Assembly (NCBI RefSeq): GCF_001439815.1
Contig: NZ_JYLM01000008.1
Location: 1-64,000 of the forward strand
Origin: Pseudomonas orientalis
GTDB taxonomy: Bacteria; Pseudomonadota; Gammaproteobacteria; Pseudomonadales; Pseudomonadaceae
DNA length: 64,000 nt
Direction: 5' to 3'
Part shown: in pieces, positions 25,936 to 33,583 of the stretch
How the letters are laid out: each line of letters begins with the position of its first letter
Numbering within the stretch: the stretch's first letter is position 1
Notes under the pieces: model-generated
Databases searched by the model: none
What the model was told of the DNA's origin: nothing
Seen by the model: only the letters and a program-made list of their open reading frames with translations
Program-made: the position numbers and the translations under genes

Positions 25936-26241
25936 ATGGCCAAGATGAGCATGAAAAACCGCGAGCTGAAGCGTCAGCTCACGGTTGCCAAGTACGCCAA
26001 GAAGCGTGCAGCACTGAAAGCGATCATCGTTGATCTGAACGCAAGTCCAGAAGCACGTTGGGAAGCTACAGTTGCTCTGCAGAAGCAGCCACGTGACGCA
26101 AGCGCCTCGCGCATGCGTAACCGCTGCCGCCTGACCGGTCGTCCACACGGCGTTTACCGCAAGTTCGGCCTCGGCCGTAACAAACTGCGTGAAGCGGCAA
26201 TGCGTGGTGACGTACCAGGTCTGGTTAAAGCCAGCTGGTAA
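25936..26241 (+). CDS. rpsN: 30S ribosomal protein S14, zinc-independent form
   Basis: S14 is a late-assembling 30S head protein. The 101-residue product has a single cysteine, so it is the long C-minus form without a zinc ribbon. Its end reads GLGRNKLREAAMRGDVPGL. The ATG at 25936 gives MAKMSMKNRELKRQ; a longer frame from 25870 lies inside rplE and is not used. A hairpin and a promoter follow it. Confidence 0.98.
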   Translation: MAKMSMKNRELKRQLTVAKYAKKRAALKAIIVDLNASPEARWEATVALQKQPRDASASRMRNRCRLTGRPHGVYRKFGLGRNKLREAAMRGDVPGLVKASW

Positions 26242-26304
26242 GTACTTTCAACGCCAAGGTGGTCAGGTTCGCAAGATACTGACCGCCGGTGGCCTTGAAT
26301 CTGG

Positions 26305-26329
26305 AACAAGCCCCTTTTGGGGCTTGTTT
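26305..26329 (+). terminator. Terminator-like hairpin between rpsN and rpsH
   Basis: AACAAGCCCC pairs perfectly with GGGGCTTGTT around TTTT. Only three T residues follow, so termination may be partial. It divides the usual spc operon. Confidence 0.65.
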
Positions 26330-26352
26330 CATTTCCGCACTGTGTCTAAAAT
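26324..26352 (+). promoter_or_regulatory. Candidate promoter upstream of rpsH
   Basis: TTGTTT (26324-26329) and TAAAAT (26347-26352) are 17 bases apart. The -35 lies on the descending arm of the hairpin at 26305-26329. It could restart transcription for rpsH-rplF-rplR-rpsE-rpmD-rplO-secY-rpmJ. The -10 is good and the -35 is weak. Confidence 0.5.
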
Positions 26353-26450
26353 ACGCGGCTCGCCTGAGCCCGTGTTTTTTACGCTCGGAAGATTCTCGGC
26401 GACATATGTAGCCGCAAGGCTAATTTTTTTGTATTAGGAGCGTCTAGCCC

Positions 26451-26843
26451 ATGAGTATGCAGGACCCGTTAGCGGACATGCTAACTCGTATCCGTAATGC
26501 CCAGATGGCTGAAAAGTCCGTCGTAAGCATGCCATCTTCCAAGTTGAAGGTAGCTGTTGCCAAAGTCCTGAAAGACGAAGGCTACATTGCGGGTTATCAG
26601 ATCAGCAGCGAAATCAAGCCACTGCTGTCCATCGAGCTGAAATACTTCGAAGGCCGTTCGGTCATCGAGGAAGTGAAGCGCGTTAGCCGTCCAGGCCTGC
26701 GTCAGTACAAGTCCGCTGAAGATCTGCCGAAAGTTCGTGGCGGTCTGGGCGTGTCTATCGTCTCCACCAACAAAGGTGTGATGACGGATCGTGCTGCGCG
26801 CGCTGCCGGTGTCGGCGGCGAAGTTCTTTGCACTGTGTTCTAA
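26451..26843 (+). CDS. rpsH: 30S ribosomal protein S8
   Basis: S8 binds the central domain of 16S rRNA and in E. coli represses spc-operon translation. The 130-residue product starts MSMQDPLADMLTRIRNAQ and has the C-terminal STNKGVMTDRAARAAGVGGE. Its 209-base upstream gap is the longest inside the ribosomal protein cluster from rpsJ to rplQ. Confidence 0.98.
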   Translation: MSMQDPLADMLTRIRNAQMAEKSVVSMPSSKLKVAVAKVLKDEGYIAGYQISSEIKPLLSIELKYFEGRSVIEEVKRVSRPGLRQYKSAEDLPKVRGGLGVSIVSTNKGVMTDRAARAAGVGGEVLCTVF

Positions 26844-26855
26844 GGGGGGATAAGC

Positions 26856-27389
26856 ATGTCTCGCGTCGCTAAGAACCCCGTTAAGCTGCCAGCCGGTGTC
26901 GAAGTCAAATTCGCAGGCCAACAGCTTTCGGTGAAGGGTGCCAAGGGCACTCTTGAACTGAACATCCATTCGTCCGTTGAGATCGTTGAAGAAGCTGGTG
27001 AGCTGCGTTTCGCTGCTCGCAATGGCGATCAACAAACTCGCGCAATGGCCGGTACCACGCGTGCGTTGGTAAACAACATGGTCCAGGGCGTAAGCCAAGG
27101 CTTCGAGCGTAAGCTCCAGCTGGTCGGTGTTGGTTACAAAGCGCAAGCAAAAGGCACGGTTTTGAACCTCGCCCTTGGCTTCTCGCACCCAGTGGATTAC
27201 GAACTGCCGGAAGGCATCACCGCTGAGACCCCTAGCCAGACCGATATCCTGATCAAGGGTATCGATAAGCAGCTGGTAGGTCAGGTGGCCGCTGAGATCC
27301 GCGACTTCCGTCCACCAGAGCCGTACAAAGGCAAAGGTGTGCGCTACGCGGACGAAGTCGTCCGTCGTAAAGAAGCCAAGAAGAAGTAG
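26856..27389 (+). CDS. rplF: 50S ribosomal protein L6
   Basis: L6 binds near the sarcin-ricin loop and the factor site. The 177-residue protein has the two tandem alpha/beta domains and the signature PEPYKGKGVRYADEVVRRKE near the C-terminus. Confidence 0.98.
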   Translation: MSRVAKNPVKLPAGVEVKFAGQQLSVKGAKGTLELNIHSSVEIVEEAGELRFAARNGDQQTRAMAGTTRALVNNMVQGVSQGFERKLQLVGVGYKAQAKGTVLNLALGFSHPVDYELPEGITAETPSQTDILIKGIDKQLVGQVAAEIRDFRPPEPYKGKGVRYADEVVRRKEAKKK

Positions 27390-27399
27390 GGCATAGCAA

Positions 27400-27750
27400 A
27401 TGACCGACAAAAAAGTTACTCGACTGCGTCGCGCTCGCAAAGCACGCCTGAAAATGCACGAACTCGAAGTCGTGCGTCTCTGCGTGTATCGCTCGTCGCA
27501 GCACATCTACGCCCAGGTCATCTCGGCCGACGGCAACAAAGTCCTGGCAAGCGCCTCGACTTTGGATAAAGAACTGCGTGATGGTGCCACCGGCAACATC
27601 GACGCGGCCACAAAGGTTGGCCAGCTGGTCGCTACGCGTGCTAAGGCCGTGGGCGTCTCGCAAGTGGCTTTCGACCGCTCTGGCTTCAAGTACCACGGCC
27701 GCGTTAAAGCGCTGGCTGATGCTGCTCGTGAAGCTGGGCTGGAGTTCTAA
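27400..27750 (+). CDS. rplR: 50S ribosomal protein L18
   Basis: L18 binds 5S rRNA with L5 and L25 in the central protuberance. The 116-residue protein has a basic N-terminus (RLRRARKARLKMHELEVVRL) and ends VAFDRSGFKYHGRVKALADA, the conserved block. rpsE starts 3 bases after its stop. Confidence 0.98.
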   Translation: MTDKKVTRLRRARKARLKMHELEVVRLCVYRSSQHIYAQVISADGNKVLASASTLDKELRDGATGNIDAATKVGQLVATRAKAVGVSQVAFDRSGFKYHGRVKALADAAREAGLEF

Positions 27751-27753
27751 GTT

Positions 27754-28254
27754 ATGTCAAATAACGACCAAAAGCGCGACGAAGGCTACATTGAGAAGCT
27801 GGTTCAAGTTAACCGCGTAGCCAAAACCGTTAAAGGCGGCCGTATCTTCACTTTCACCGCGTTGACCGTGGTAGGTGATGGTAAAGGGCGTGTTGGCTTC
27901 GGCCGTGGCAAGTCACGTGAAGTGCCTGCCGCGATCCAGAAGGCAATGGAAGCTGCTCGTCGCAACATGATCCAAGTTGATCTGAACGGCACCACCCTGC
28001 AGTACGCAATGAAGTCCGCCCATGGCGCTTCGAAGGTGTACATGCAGCCTGCTTCTGAAGGTACCGGTATCATCGCTGGCGGCGCTATGCGTGCTGTCCT
28101 CGAAGTTGCTGGCGTTCAGAACGTTCTGGCCAAGTGCTACGGCTCGACTAACCCGGTAAACGTGGTTCACGCCACTTTCAAGGGTTTGAAAGCTATGCAA
28201 TCTCCTGAGTCTATCGCTGCCAAGCGTGGCCTGACTGTCAAGGAGATCTTCTGA
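27754..28254 (+). CDS. rpsE: 30S ribosomal protein S5
   Basis: S5 acts in decoding accuracy and mRNA unwinding together with S3 and S4. The 166-residue sequence contains the double-stranded RNA-binding-like N-terminal domain with [20 protein letters not shown]. rpmD follows after 2 bases. Confidence 0.98.
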
Positions 28255-28256
28255 TC

Positions 28257-28433
28257 ATGGCTACCGTTAAAGTAACGCTGATCAAAAGCATGACCGGCCG
28301 CATCCCTAACCACAAACTGTGCGTTAAAGGTTTGGGTCTGCGTCGCATCGGTCACACTGTAGAAGTCCAGGATACTCCCGAGAATCGCGGGATGATCAAC
28401 AAGGCTTACTACATGCTGCGTGTAGAGGGTTAA
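28257..28433 (+). CDS. rpmD: 50S ribosomal protein L30
   Basis: This short gene encodes 58 residues, starting [16 protein letters not shown] and ending [13 protein letters not shown]. The conserved [20 protein letters not shown] marks it as bacterial L30. It lies between rpsE and rplO with gaps of 2 and 3 bases, the usual place. Confidence 0.97.
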
Positions 28434-28436
28434 TCG

Positions 28437-28874
28437 ATGAAACTCAATGATCTGAGTCCAGCGCCGGGTTCCCGTCGCGAAAAGCATCGTCCGGGCCGTG
28501 GTATCGGTAGCGGTTTGGGTAAGACTGGTGGCCGTGGCCACAAAGGTCAGACCTCCCGCTCCGGTGGCACCATCGCTCCAGGCTTTGAAGGCGGTCAACA
28601 GCCGCTGCATCGTCGCCTGCCTAAGTTCGGTTTCGTATCCCTGAAGGCCATGGACCGCGCAGAAGTGCGTCTGTCCGAGCTGGCTAAAGTGGAAGGCGAC
28701 ATCGTTACTGTGCAGACCCTGAAAGATGCCAACGTGATCAACGTCAACGTACAGCGTGTGAAAATCATGCTGTCCGGTGAAGTGACTCGCGCTGTCACTA
28801 TCGGCAAGGGAATCGGCGCCACCAAAGGTGCGCGTTCGGCTATCGAAGCAGCTGGCGGCAAGTTCGAGGAATAA
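28437..28874 (+). CDS. rplO: 50S ribosomal protein L15
   Basis: L15 is a late-assembly protein with a glycine-rich N-terminal extension (GRGIGSGLGKTGGRGHKGQT) that threads into 23S rRNA. The product has about 145 residues. Its TAA stop is immediately followed by the secY start, so translation is likely coupled. Confidence 0.98.
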   Translation: MKLNDLSPAPGSRREKHRPGRGIGSGLGKTGGRGHKGQTSRSGGTIAPGFEGGQQPLHRRLPKFGFVSLKAMDRAEVRLSELAKVEGDIVTVQTLKDANVINVNVQRVKIMLSGEVTRAVTIGKGIGATKGARSAIEAAGGKFEE

Positions 28875-30203
28875 ATGGCTAAGCAAGGTGCTCTCTCAGC
28901 GCTCGGCAAAGGCGGTATGTCTGAACTTTGGGCTCGTCTGCGTTTTCTGTTCCTGGCGATTATCGTCTACCGAATAGGCGCACACATCCCGGTTCCAGGT
29001 ATCAATCCGGACCGACTCGCAGACCTGTTTCGACAGAATGAGGGGACCATTCTTAGCTTGTTCAACATGTTTTCCGGCGGCGCGCTGGAACGGATGAGCA
29101 TCTTTGCACTGGGGATCATGCCGTACATTTCGGCATCGATCATCATGCAACTGATGACCGCCGTCAGCCCGCAGCTGGAGCAGTTGAAGAAGGAAGGTGA
29201 AGCTGGCCGTCGCAAGATTAGCCAGTACACCCGCTACGGCACTGTCGTTCTCGCCCTGGTTCAAGCTATCGGCATGTCCGTTGGCTTGGCGGGGCAGGGC
29301 GTTGCGTTCACTGGTGACTTTGGCTTCCATTTCGTCGCGGTATCCACGTTTGTGGCTGGTGCGATGTTCATGATGTGGCTGGGTGAGCAGATTACTGAAC
29401 GTGGTGTTGGTAACGGTATCTCGATGTTGATTTTCGCAGGTATCGTCGCCGGTCTTCCGAGAGCAATCGGGCAGTCTTTCGAGTCTGCACGTCAGGGTGA
29501 TATCAATATCTTCGCCCTGGTTGCCATCGGTTTGCTGGCAGTAGCGATTATCGGTTTTGTGGTGTTCATTGAGCGTGGTCAGCGTCGTATTGCTGTTCAC
29601 TACGCCAAGCGTCAGCAGGGCCGTAAGGTGTTTGCTGCGCAGACCAGCCACTTGCCGCTGAAGGTGAATATGGCCGGCGTTATTCCGGCAATTTTCGCGA
29701 GCAGCATCTTGCTGTTTCCGGCTTCGTTGGGTACCTGGTTTGGTCAGTCTGAAAATATGGGCTGGCTGCAGGACCTCTCTCAGTCGATCGCTCCTGGTCA
29801 GCCGTTGAATATTCTGCTGTTTAGTGCAGGGATTATTTTCTTCTGCTTCTTCTATACGGCGTTGATGTTCAATCCGAAAGACGTAGCGGAAAACCTGAAG
29901 AAGTCCGGTGCCTTTATTCCGGGTATTCGTCCAGGTGAGCAGTCTGCGCGCTACATTGATGGCGTTCTGACTCGTTTGACCCTGTTCGGTGCTCTATATA
30001 TGACGGCCGTCTGTTTGCTTCCCCAGTTCCTGGTGGTTGCAGCAAACGTTCCGTTCTACCTTGGCGGGACCTCGTTGCTGATCGTGGTCGTGGTTGTGAT
30101 GGACTTCATGTCCCAAGTACAATCGCACCTCGTTTCGCACCAGTACGAATCCCTGATGAAGAAAGCCAACCTGAAGGGCTACGGCAGCGGCATGTTGCGC
30201 TGA
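28875..30203 (+). CDS. secY: Preprotein translocase subunit SecY
   Basis: SecY is the pore of the inner-membrane Sec channel. The 442-residue protein shows ten hydrophobic segments. Family signatures include [31 protein letters not shown] and the C-terminal [20 protein letters not shown]. Its start abuts the rplO stop. Its partner secE lies near the left of the window. Confidence 0.99.
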
Positions 30204-30231
30204 GTACCCCATAAGGTTCGAGGAGTTGGTG

Positions 30232-30348
30232 ATGAAAGTTCGTGCATCGGTGAAAAAGCTGTGCCGCAACTGCAAGATTATTCGCCGCGAAGGTGTTGTT
30301 CGAGTAATTTGCAGCGCGGAACCGCGTCACAAACAGCGCCAAGGCTGA
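30232..30348 (+). CDS. rpmJ: 50S ribosomal protein L36, zinc-binding form
   Basis: The 38-residue product starts [16 protein letters not shown]. It keeps the zinc ligands Cys11, Cys14, Cys27 and His33, so it is the C-plus form. It lies 28 bases after secY behind GAGGAGTTGGTG. A hairpin and the alpha-operon promoter follow. Confidence 0.97.
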
Positions 30349-30365
30349 ATGTGATCCGCTTGAAG

Positions 30366-30389
30366 CCCGGCAGCTAGTGCGCTGCCGGG
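30366..30389 (+). terminator. Hairpin after rpmJ
   Basis: CCCGGCAGC pairs with GCTGCCGGG around TAGTGC, giving nine pairs. The downstream tract TTGATTATTTGTT is only moderately T-rich, so termination may be incomplete. It separates the spc and alpha operons. Confidence 0.65.
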
Positions 30390-30418
30390 TTGATTATTTG
30401 TTATTACAGCGATATTAT
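30390..30418 (+). promoter_or_regulatory. Sigma-70 promoter of the alpha operon
   Basis: TTGATT (30390-30395) and TATTAT (30413-30418) are separated by 17 bases, directly after the rpmJ hairpin. The predicted leader to rpsM is about 50 bases, shorter than the E. coli leader that carries the S4 pseudoknot. Confidence 0.7.
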
Positions 30419-30477
30419 CTCGCGCCCTATTTCTTGGCTTCCGGGGCGTAGGTAGCTGTCAATTGGAGTCCCACTGA

Positions 30478-30834
30478 ATGGCCCGTATTGCAGGCGTTAA
30501 CATTCCAGATAACAAGCACACTGTTATCTCGCTGACCTACATCTATGGTGTTGGTCGCACTACTGCGCAGAAAATTTGCGCAGACACTGGGGTAAACCCA
30601 GCCGCAAAGATCAAGGATCTGAGCGACGAGCAGATCGAAGCGTTGCGTGGCGAAGTGGCGAAGTTCACCACTGAAGGTGACCTGCGTCGCGAAATCAACA
30701 TGAAAATCAAGCGTTTGATGGACCTCGGTTGCTACCGTGGTCTGCGTCATCGTCGTGGTCTTCCAGTACGCGGTCAGCGTACCAAGACTAACGCGCGTAC
30801 CCGTAAAGGTCCGCGTAAGCCGATCCGCAAGTAA
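30478..30834 (+). CDS. rpsM: 30S ribosomal protein S13
   Basis: S13 contacts P-site tRNA and forms intersubunit bridges. The 118 residues begin MARIAGVNIPDNKHTVISL and end with the basic tail GQRTKTNARTRKGPRKPIRK. It is the first gene of the alpha operon. Confidence 0.99.
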   Translation: MARIAGVNIPDNKHTVISLTYIYGVGRTTAQKICADTGVNPAAKIKDLSDEQIEALRGEVAKFTTEGDLRREINMKIKRLMDLGCYRGLRHRRGLPVRGQRTKTNARTRKGPRKPIRK

Positions 30835-30864
30835 TCGCCCACGCGAATCGACAGGAAAATTATC

Positions 30865-31254
30865 ATGGCAAAACCTGCTGCTCGTCCTCGTAAAAAAGTT
30901 AAAAAGACAGTGGTTGATGGCATCGCCCACATCCATGCATCTTTTAACAACACAATCGTGACCATCACCGACCGTCAAGGTAACGCGCTTTCTTGGGCTA
31001 CCTCCGGTGGTTCGGGTTTCCGCGGTTCCCGCAAGTCCACCCCGTTTGCTGCTCAAGTAGCTGCTGAACGTGCTGGTCAAGCTGCGCTGGAATACGGCCT
31101 GAAAAACCTCGACGTCAACGTCAAAGGTCCAGGTCCAGGTCGTGAGTCTGCTGTCCGTGCTTTGAACGGCTGTGGCTATAAGATCGCCAGCATCACCGAC
31201 GTGACGCCAATCCCGCACAACGGGTGCCGTCCGCCGAAGAAGCGCCGCGTGTAA
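30865..31254 (+). CDS. rpsK: 30S ribosomal protein S11
   Basis: S11 lies on the 30S platform near the E-site codon. The 129-residue sequence contains HASFNNTIVTITDRQGNALS and the C-terminal signature TPIPHNGCRPPKKRRV. Confidence 0.99.
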   Translation: MAKPAARPRKKVKKTVVDGIAHIHASFNNTIVTITDRQGNALSWATSGGSGFRGSRKSTPFAAQVAAERAGQAALEYGLKNLDVNVKGPGPGRESAVRALNGCGYKIASITDVTPIPHNGCRPPKKRRV

Positions 31255-31272
31255 TCCAGGAGATTGTAAAGA

Positions 31273-31893
31273 ATGGCTCGTTACATTGGTCCAAAATGCA
31301 AACTCGCTCGTCGTGAAGGCACCGATCTCTTCTTGAAGAGCGGCGTGCGCGCGATCGAATCGAAGTGCAACATTGAAGCAGCACCTGGTATCCACGGCCA
31401 ACGCCGCGGTCGCCAGTCCGATTACGGCACCCAACTGCGTGAAAAGCAGAAGGTCCGTCGTATCTACGGCGTTCTCGAGCGTCAGTTCAGCGGCTACTAC
31501 AAAGAAGCTGCTGGCAAGAAAGGTGCAACCGGTGAAAACCTGCTGCAACTGCTCGAATGCCGTCTGGACAACGTTGTATACCGTATGGGCTTTGGTTCGA
31601 CTCGCGCCGAATCCCGTCAGCTGGTATCGCACAAATCCGTCAGCGTAAACGGCCAAACCGTTAACGTACCGTCTTACCAGGTTCGTGCTGGTGACGTGGT
31701 CGCGATTCGCGAGAAAGCAAAAAACCAACTTCGCATTGTCCAAGCTCTCGATCTGTGTGCCCAACGTGGCCGCGTAGAATGGGTAGAAGTAGACACTGAG
31801 AAGAAGTCGGGCGTTTTCAAGAACGTTCCTGCTCGCAGTGATCTGTCCGCCGACATCAACGAAAGCCTGATTGTCGAGCTCTACTCCAAGTAA
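31273..31893 (+). CDS. rpsD: 30S ribosomal protein S4
   Basis: S4 nucleates 30S assembly, and in E. coli it represses the alpha operon and acts as an antiterminator. The 206-residue protein has the S4 RNA-binding domain (LDNVVYRMGFGSTRAESRQL). It lacks a zinc-binding Cys cluster in the N-terminal region. Confidence 0.99.
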   Translation: MARYIGPKCKLARREGTDLFLKSGVRAIESKCNIEAAPGIHGQRRGRQSDYGTQLREKQKVRRIYGVLERQFSGYYKEAAGKKGATGENLLQLLECRLDNVVYRMGFGSTRAESRQLVSHKSVSVNGQTVNVPSYQVRAGDVVAIREKAKNQLRIVQALDLCAQRGRVEWVEVDTEKKSGVFKNVPARSDLSADINESLIVELYSK

Positions 31894-31915
31894 GGGCTAG
31901 AAAATAGGTGCATCC

Positions 31916-32917
31916 ATGCAGATTTCGGTAAATGAGTTCCTGACACCCCGCCACATTGATGTGCAGGTTGTCAGTCCAACCCGCGCTAAAATCACTCTCG
32001 AGCCTCTCGAGCGTGGTTTTGGCCACACCCTGGGCAACGCGCTGCGCCGCATCCTGTTGTCCTCAATGCCCGGCTGTGCAGTAGTCGAGGCCGAGATTGA
32101 CGGTGTGCTCCACGAGTACAGCGCCATCGAAGGTGTACAGGAAGACGTAATTGAAATCCTGTTGAACCTTAAAGGTCTGGCTATCAAGCTGCACGGCCGT
32201 GACGAAGTTACGCTGACCTTGTCGAAGAAGGGTTCGGGGGTGGTTACCGCTGCCGATATTCAGCTGGATCATGATGTCGAGATCGTTAATCCCGATCACG
32301 TAATCGCTAACCTGGCGTCTAACGGCGCCCTGAACATGAAGCTCACCGTAGCTCGTGGTCGTGGTTATGAACCGGCCGACTCGCGTCAGAGCGATGAAGA
32401 CGAAAGCCGCAGCATTGGTCGCTTGCAGCTTGACTCTTCGTTCAGCCCGGTTCGCCGTATCGCATACGTGGTGGAAAACGCCCGTGTCGAGCAGCGTACT
32501 AACCTGGACAAGCTGGTTATTGATCTGGAAACCAACGGTACTCTGGATCCTGAAGAGGCTATTCGCCGCGCTGCAACCATTCTGCAACAGCAGTTGGCTG
32601 CGTTCGTCGACCTCAAGGGTGACAGCGAACCAGTGGTAATCGAGCAGGAAGACGAGATCGATCCGATCCTGCTTCGCCCGGTTGACGATCTGGAACTGAC
32701 TGTACGTTCGGCTAACTGCCTTAAGGCGGAAAACATCTACTACATCGGTGACCTGATTCAGCGTACCGAAGTAGAGCTGTTGAAGACTCCGAACCTGGGC
32801 AAGAAATCCTTGACTGAAATCAAGGACGTTCTGGCCTCCCGCGGTCTGTCCCTCGGCATGCGCCTCGACAACTGGCCGCCTGCAAGTCTTAAGAAGGACG
32901 ACAAGGCGACTGCCTGA
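31916..32917 (+). CDS. rpoA: RNA polymerase alpha subunit
   Basis: RpoA dimerises to start polymerase assembly, and its C-terminal domain contacts UP elements and activators. The 333 residues comprise the N-terminal domain (LEPLERGFGHTLGNALRRIL) and a C-terminal domain after about residue 250 (LRPVDDLELTVRSANCLKAE, TPNLGKKSLTEIKDVLASRG). The length is typical. Confidence 0.99.
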   Translation: MQISVNEFLTPRHIDVQVVSPTRAKITLEPLERGFGHTLGNALRRILLSSMPGCAVVEAEIDGVLHEYSAIEGVQEDVIEILLNLKGLAIKLHGRDEVTLTLSKKGSGVVTAADIQLDHDVEIVNPDHVIANLASNGALNMKLTVARGRGYEPADSRQSDEDESRSIGRLQLDSSFSPVRRIAYVVENARVEQRTNLDKLVIDLETNGTLDPEEAIRRAATILQQQLAAFVDLKGDSEPVVIEQEDEIDPILLRPVDDLELTVRSANCLKAENIYYIGDLIQRTEVELLKTPNLGKKSLTEIKDVLASRGLSLGMRLDNWPPASLKKDDKATA

Positions 32918-32958
32918 TCGTCGTAATCACCGAACGTGAGTTTGGTAAGGAATGAACC

Positions 32959-33345
32959 ATGCGTCATCGTAAAAGTGGTCGTCACCTGAGCCGTACCAGC
33001 TCGCACCGCAAGGCCATGTTCCAAAACATGGCGGTGTCGCTGTTCGAGCACGAGCTGATCAAAACTACACTGCCGAAAGCTAAAGAACTGCGTCGCGTTG
33101 CTGAGCCGCTGATCACTTTGGCCAAGACAGACAGCCTGGCTAACCGCCGTCTGGCTTTCGACCGTACTCGTTCGAAAGCTATCGTTGGTAAGCTCTTCAA
33201 CGACCTGGGCAAGCGTTATGCTACCCGTGAGGGTGGCTACCTGCGCATCCTCAAGTGCGGCTTCCGCACTGGCGACAACGCGCCTATGGCGTACGTCGAG
33301 TTGGTTGATCGTGCTACTGCCGGCGAAGCTGTAAGCGCCGAGTAA
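32959..33345 (+). CDS. rplQ: 50S ribosomal protein L17
   Basis: L17 is a large-subunit protein near the tunnel exit. The 128 residues open MRHRKSGRHLSRTSSHRKAM and carry a typical C-terminus. It ends the alpha operon at a strong terminator. Confidence 0.99.
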   Translation: MRHRKSGRHLSRTSSHRKAMFQNMAVSLFEHELIKTTLPKAKELRRVAEPLITLAKTDSLANRRLAFDRTRSKAIVGKLFNDLGKRYATREGGYLRILKCGFRTGDNAPMAYVELVDRATAGEAVSAE

Positions 33346-33365
33346 GACGACAGTCTGTAACGAAG

Positions 33366-33390
33366 AACCGGGCCTAGCGCCCGGTTTTTT
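33366..33390 (+). terminator. Terminator of the alpha operon
   Basis: AACCGGGC pairs with GCCCGGTT and is followed by six T residues. It ends the long ribosomal protein region 20 bases after the rplQ stop. Confidence 0.92.
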
Positions 33391-33484
33391 GTGCGCGTAA
33401 CAAAAGCGCGATAGGTACAAGTTTCCCAGGAAAACAGCGGGCATGATGAGGGTTGGCTTGGGTGTTAGTAATTTTCTATTGATG

Positions 33485-33530
33485 CCTACGATTTAATAAA
33501 TTTGTAGGTGTCATGTGGTTGATTGATACT
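33485..33530 (+). promoter_or_regulatory. Candidate katA promoter with overlapping palindromic operator
   Basis: A 24-base imperfect palindrome (CCTACGATTTAATAAATTTG then TAGG, 33485-33508, 9 of 12 positions symmetric) overlaps a weak -35 TTGTAG (33502-33507). GATACT (33525-33530) lies 17 bases on. The arrangement fits an activator site over the -35. OxyR is a reasonable guess for a catalase gene, but the site does not match the full OxyR consensus. Confidence 0.4.
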
Positions 33531-33583
33531 CCCTCCAAGCCGATTAGCCGGCAGTTCCAAGTCCGACCTGAGGAAGATTGCGC

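Noticed and set aside
33400..33430. A GATAG element near the rplQ terminator as an OxyR half-site
   Set aside because: Only one ATAG element is seen, and the spaced ATAG/CTAT series needed for OxyR is absent.
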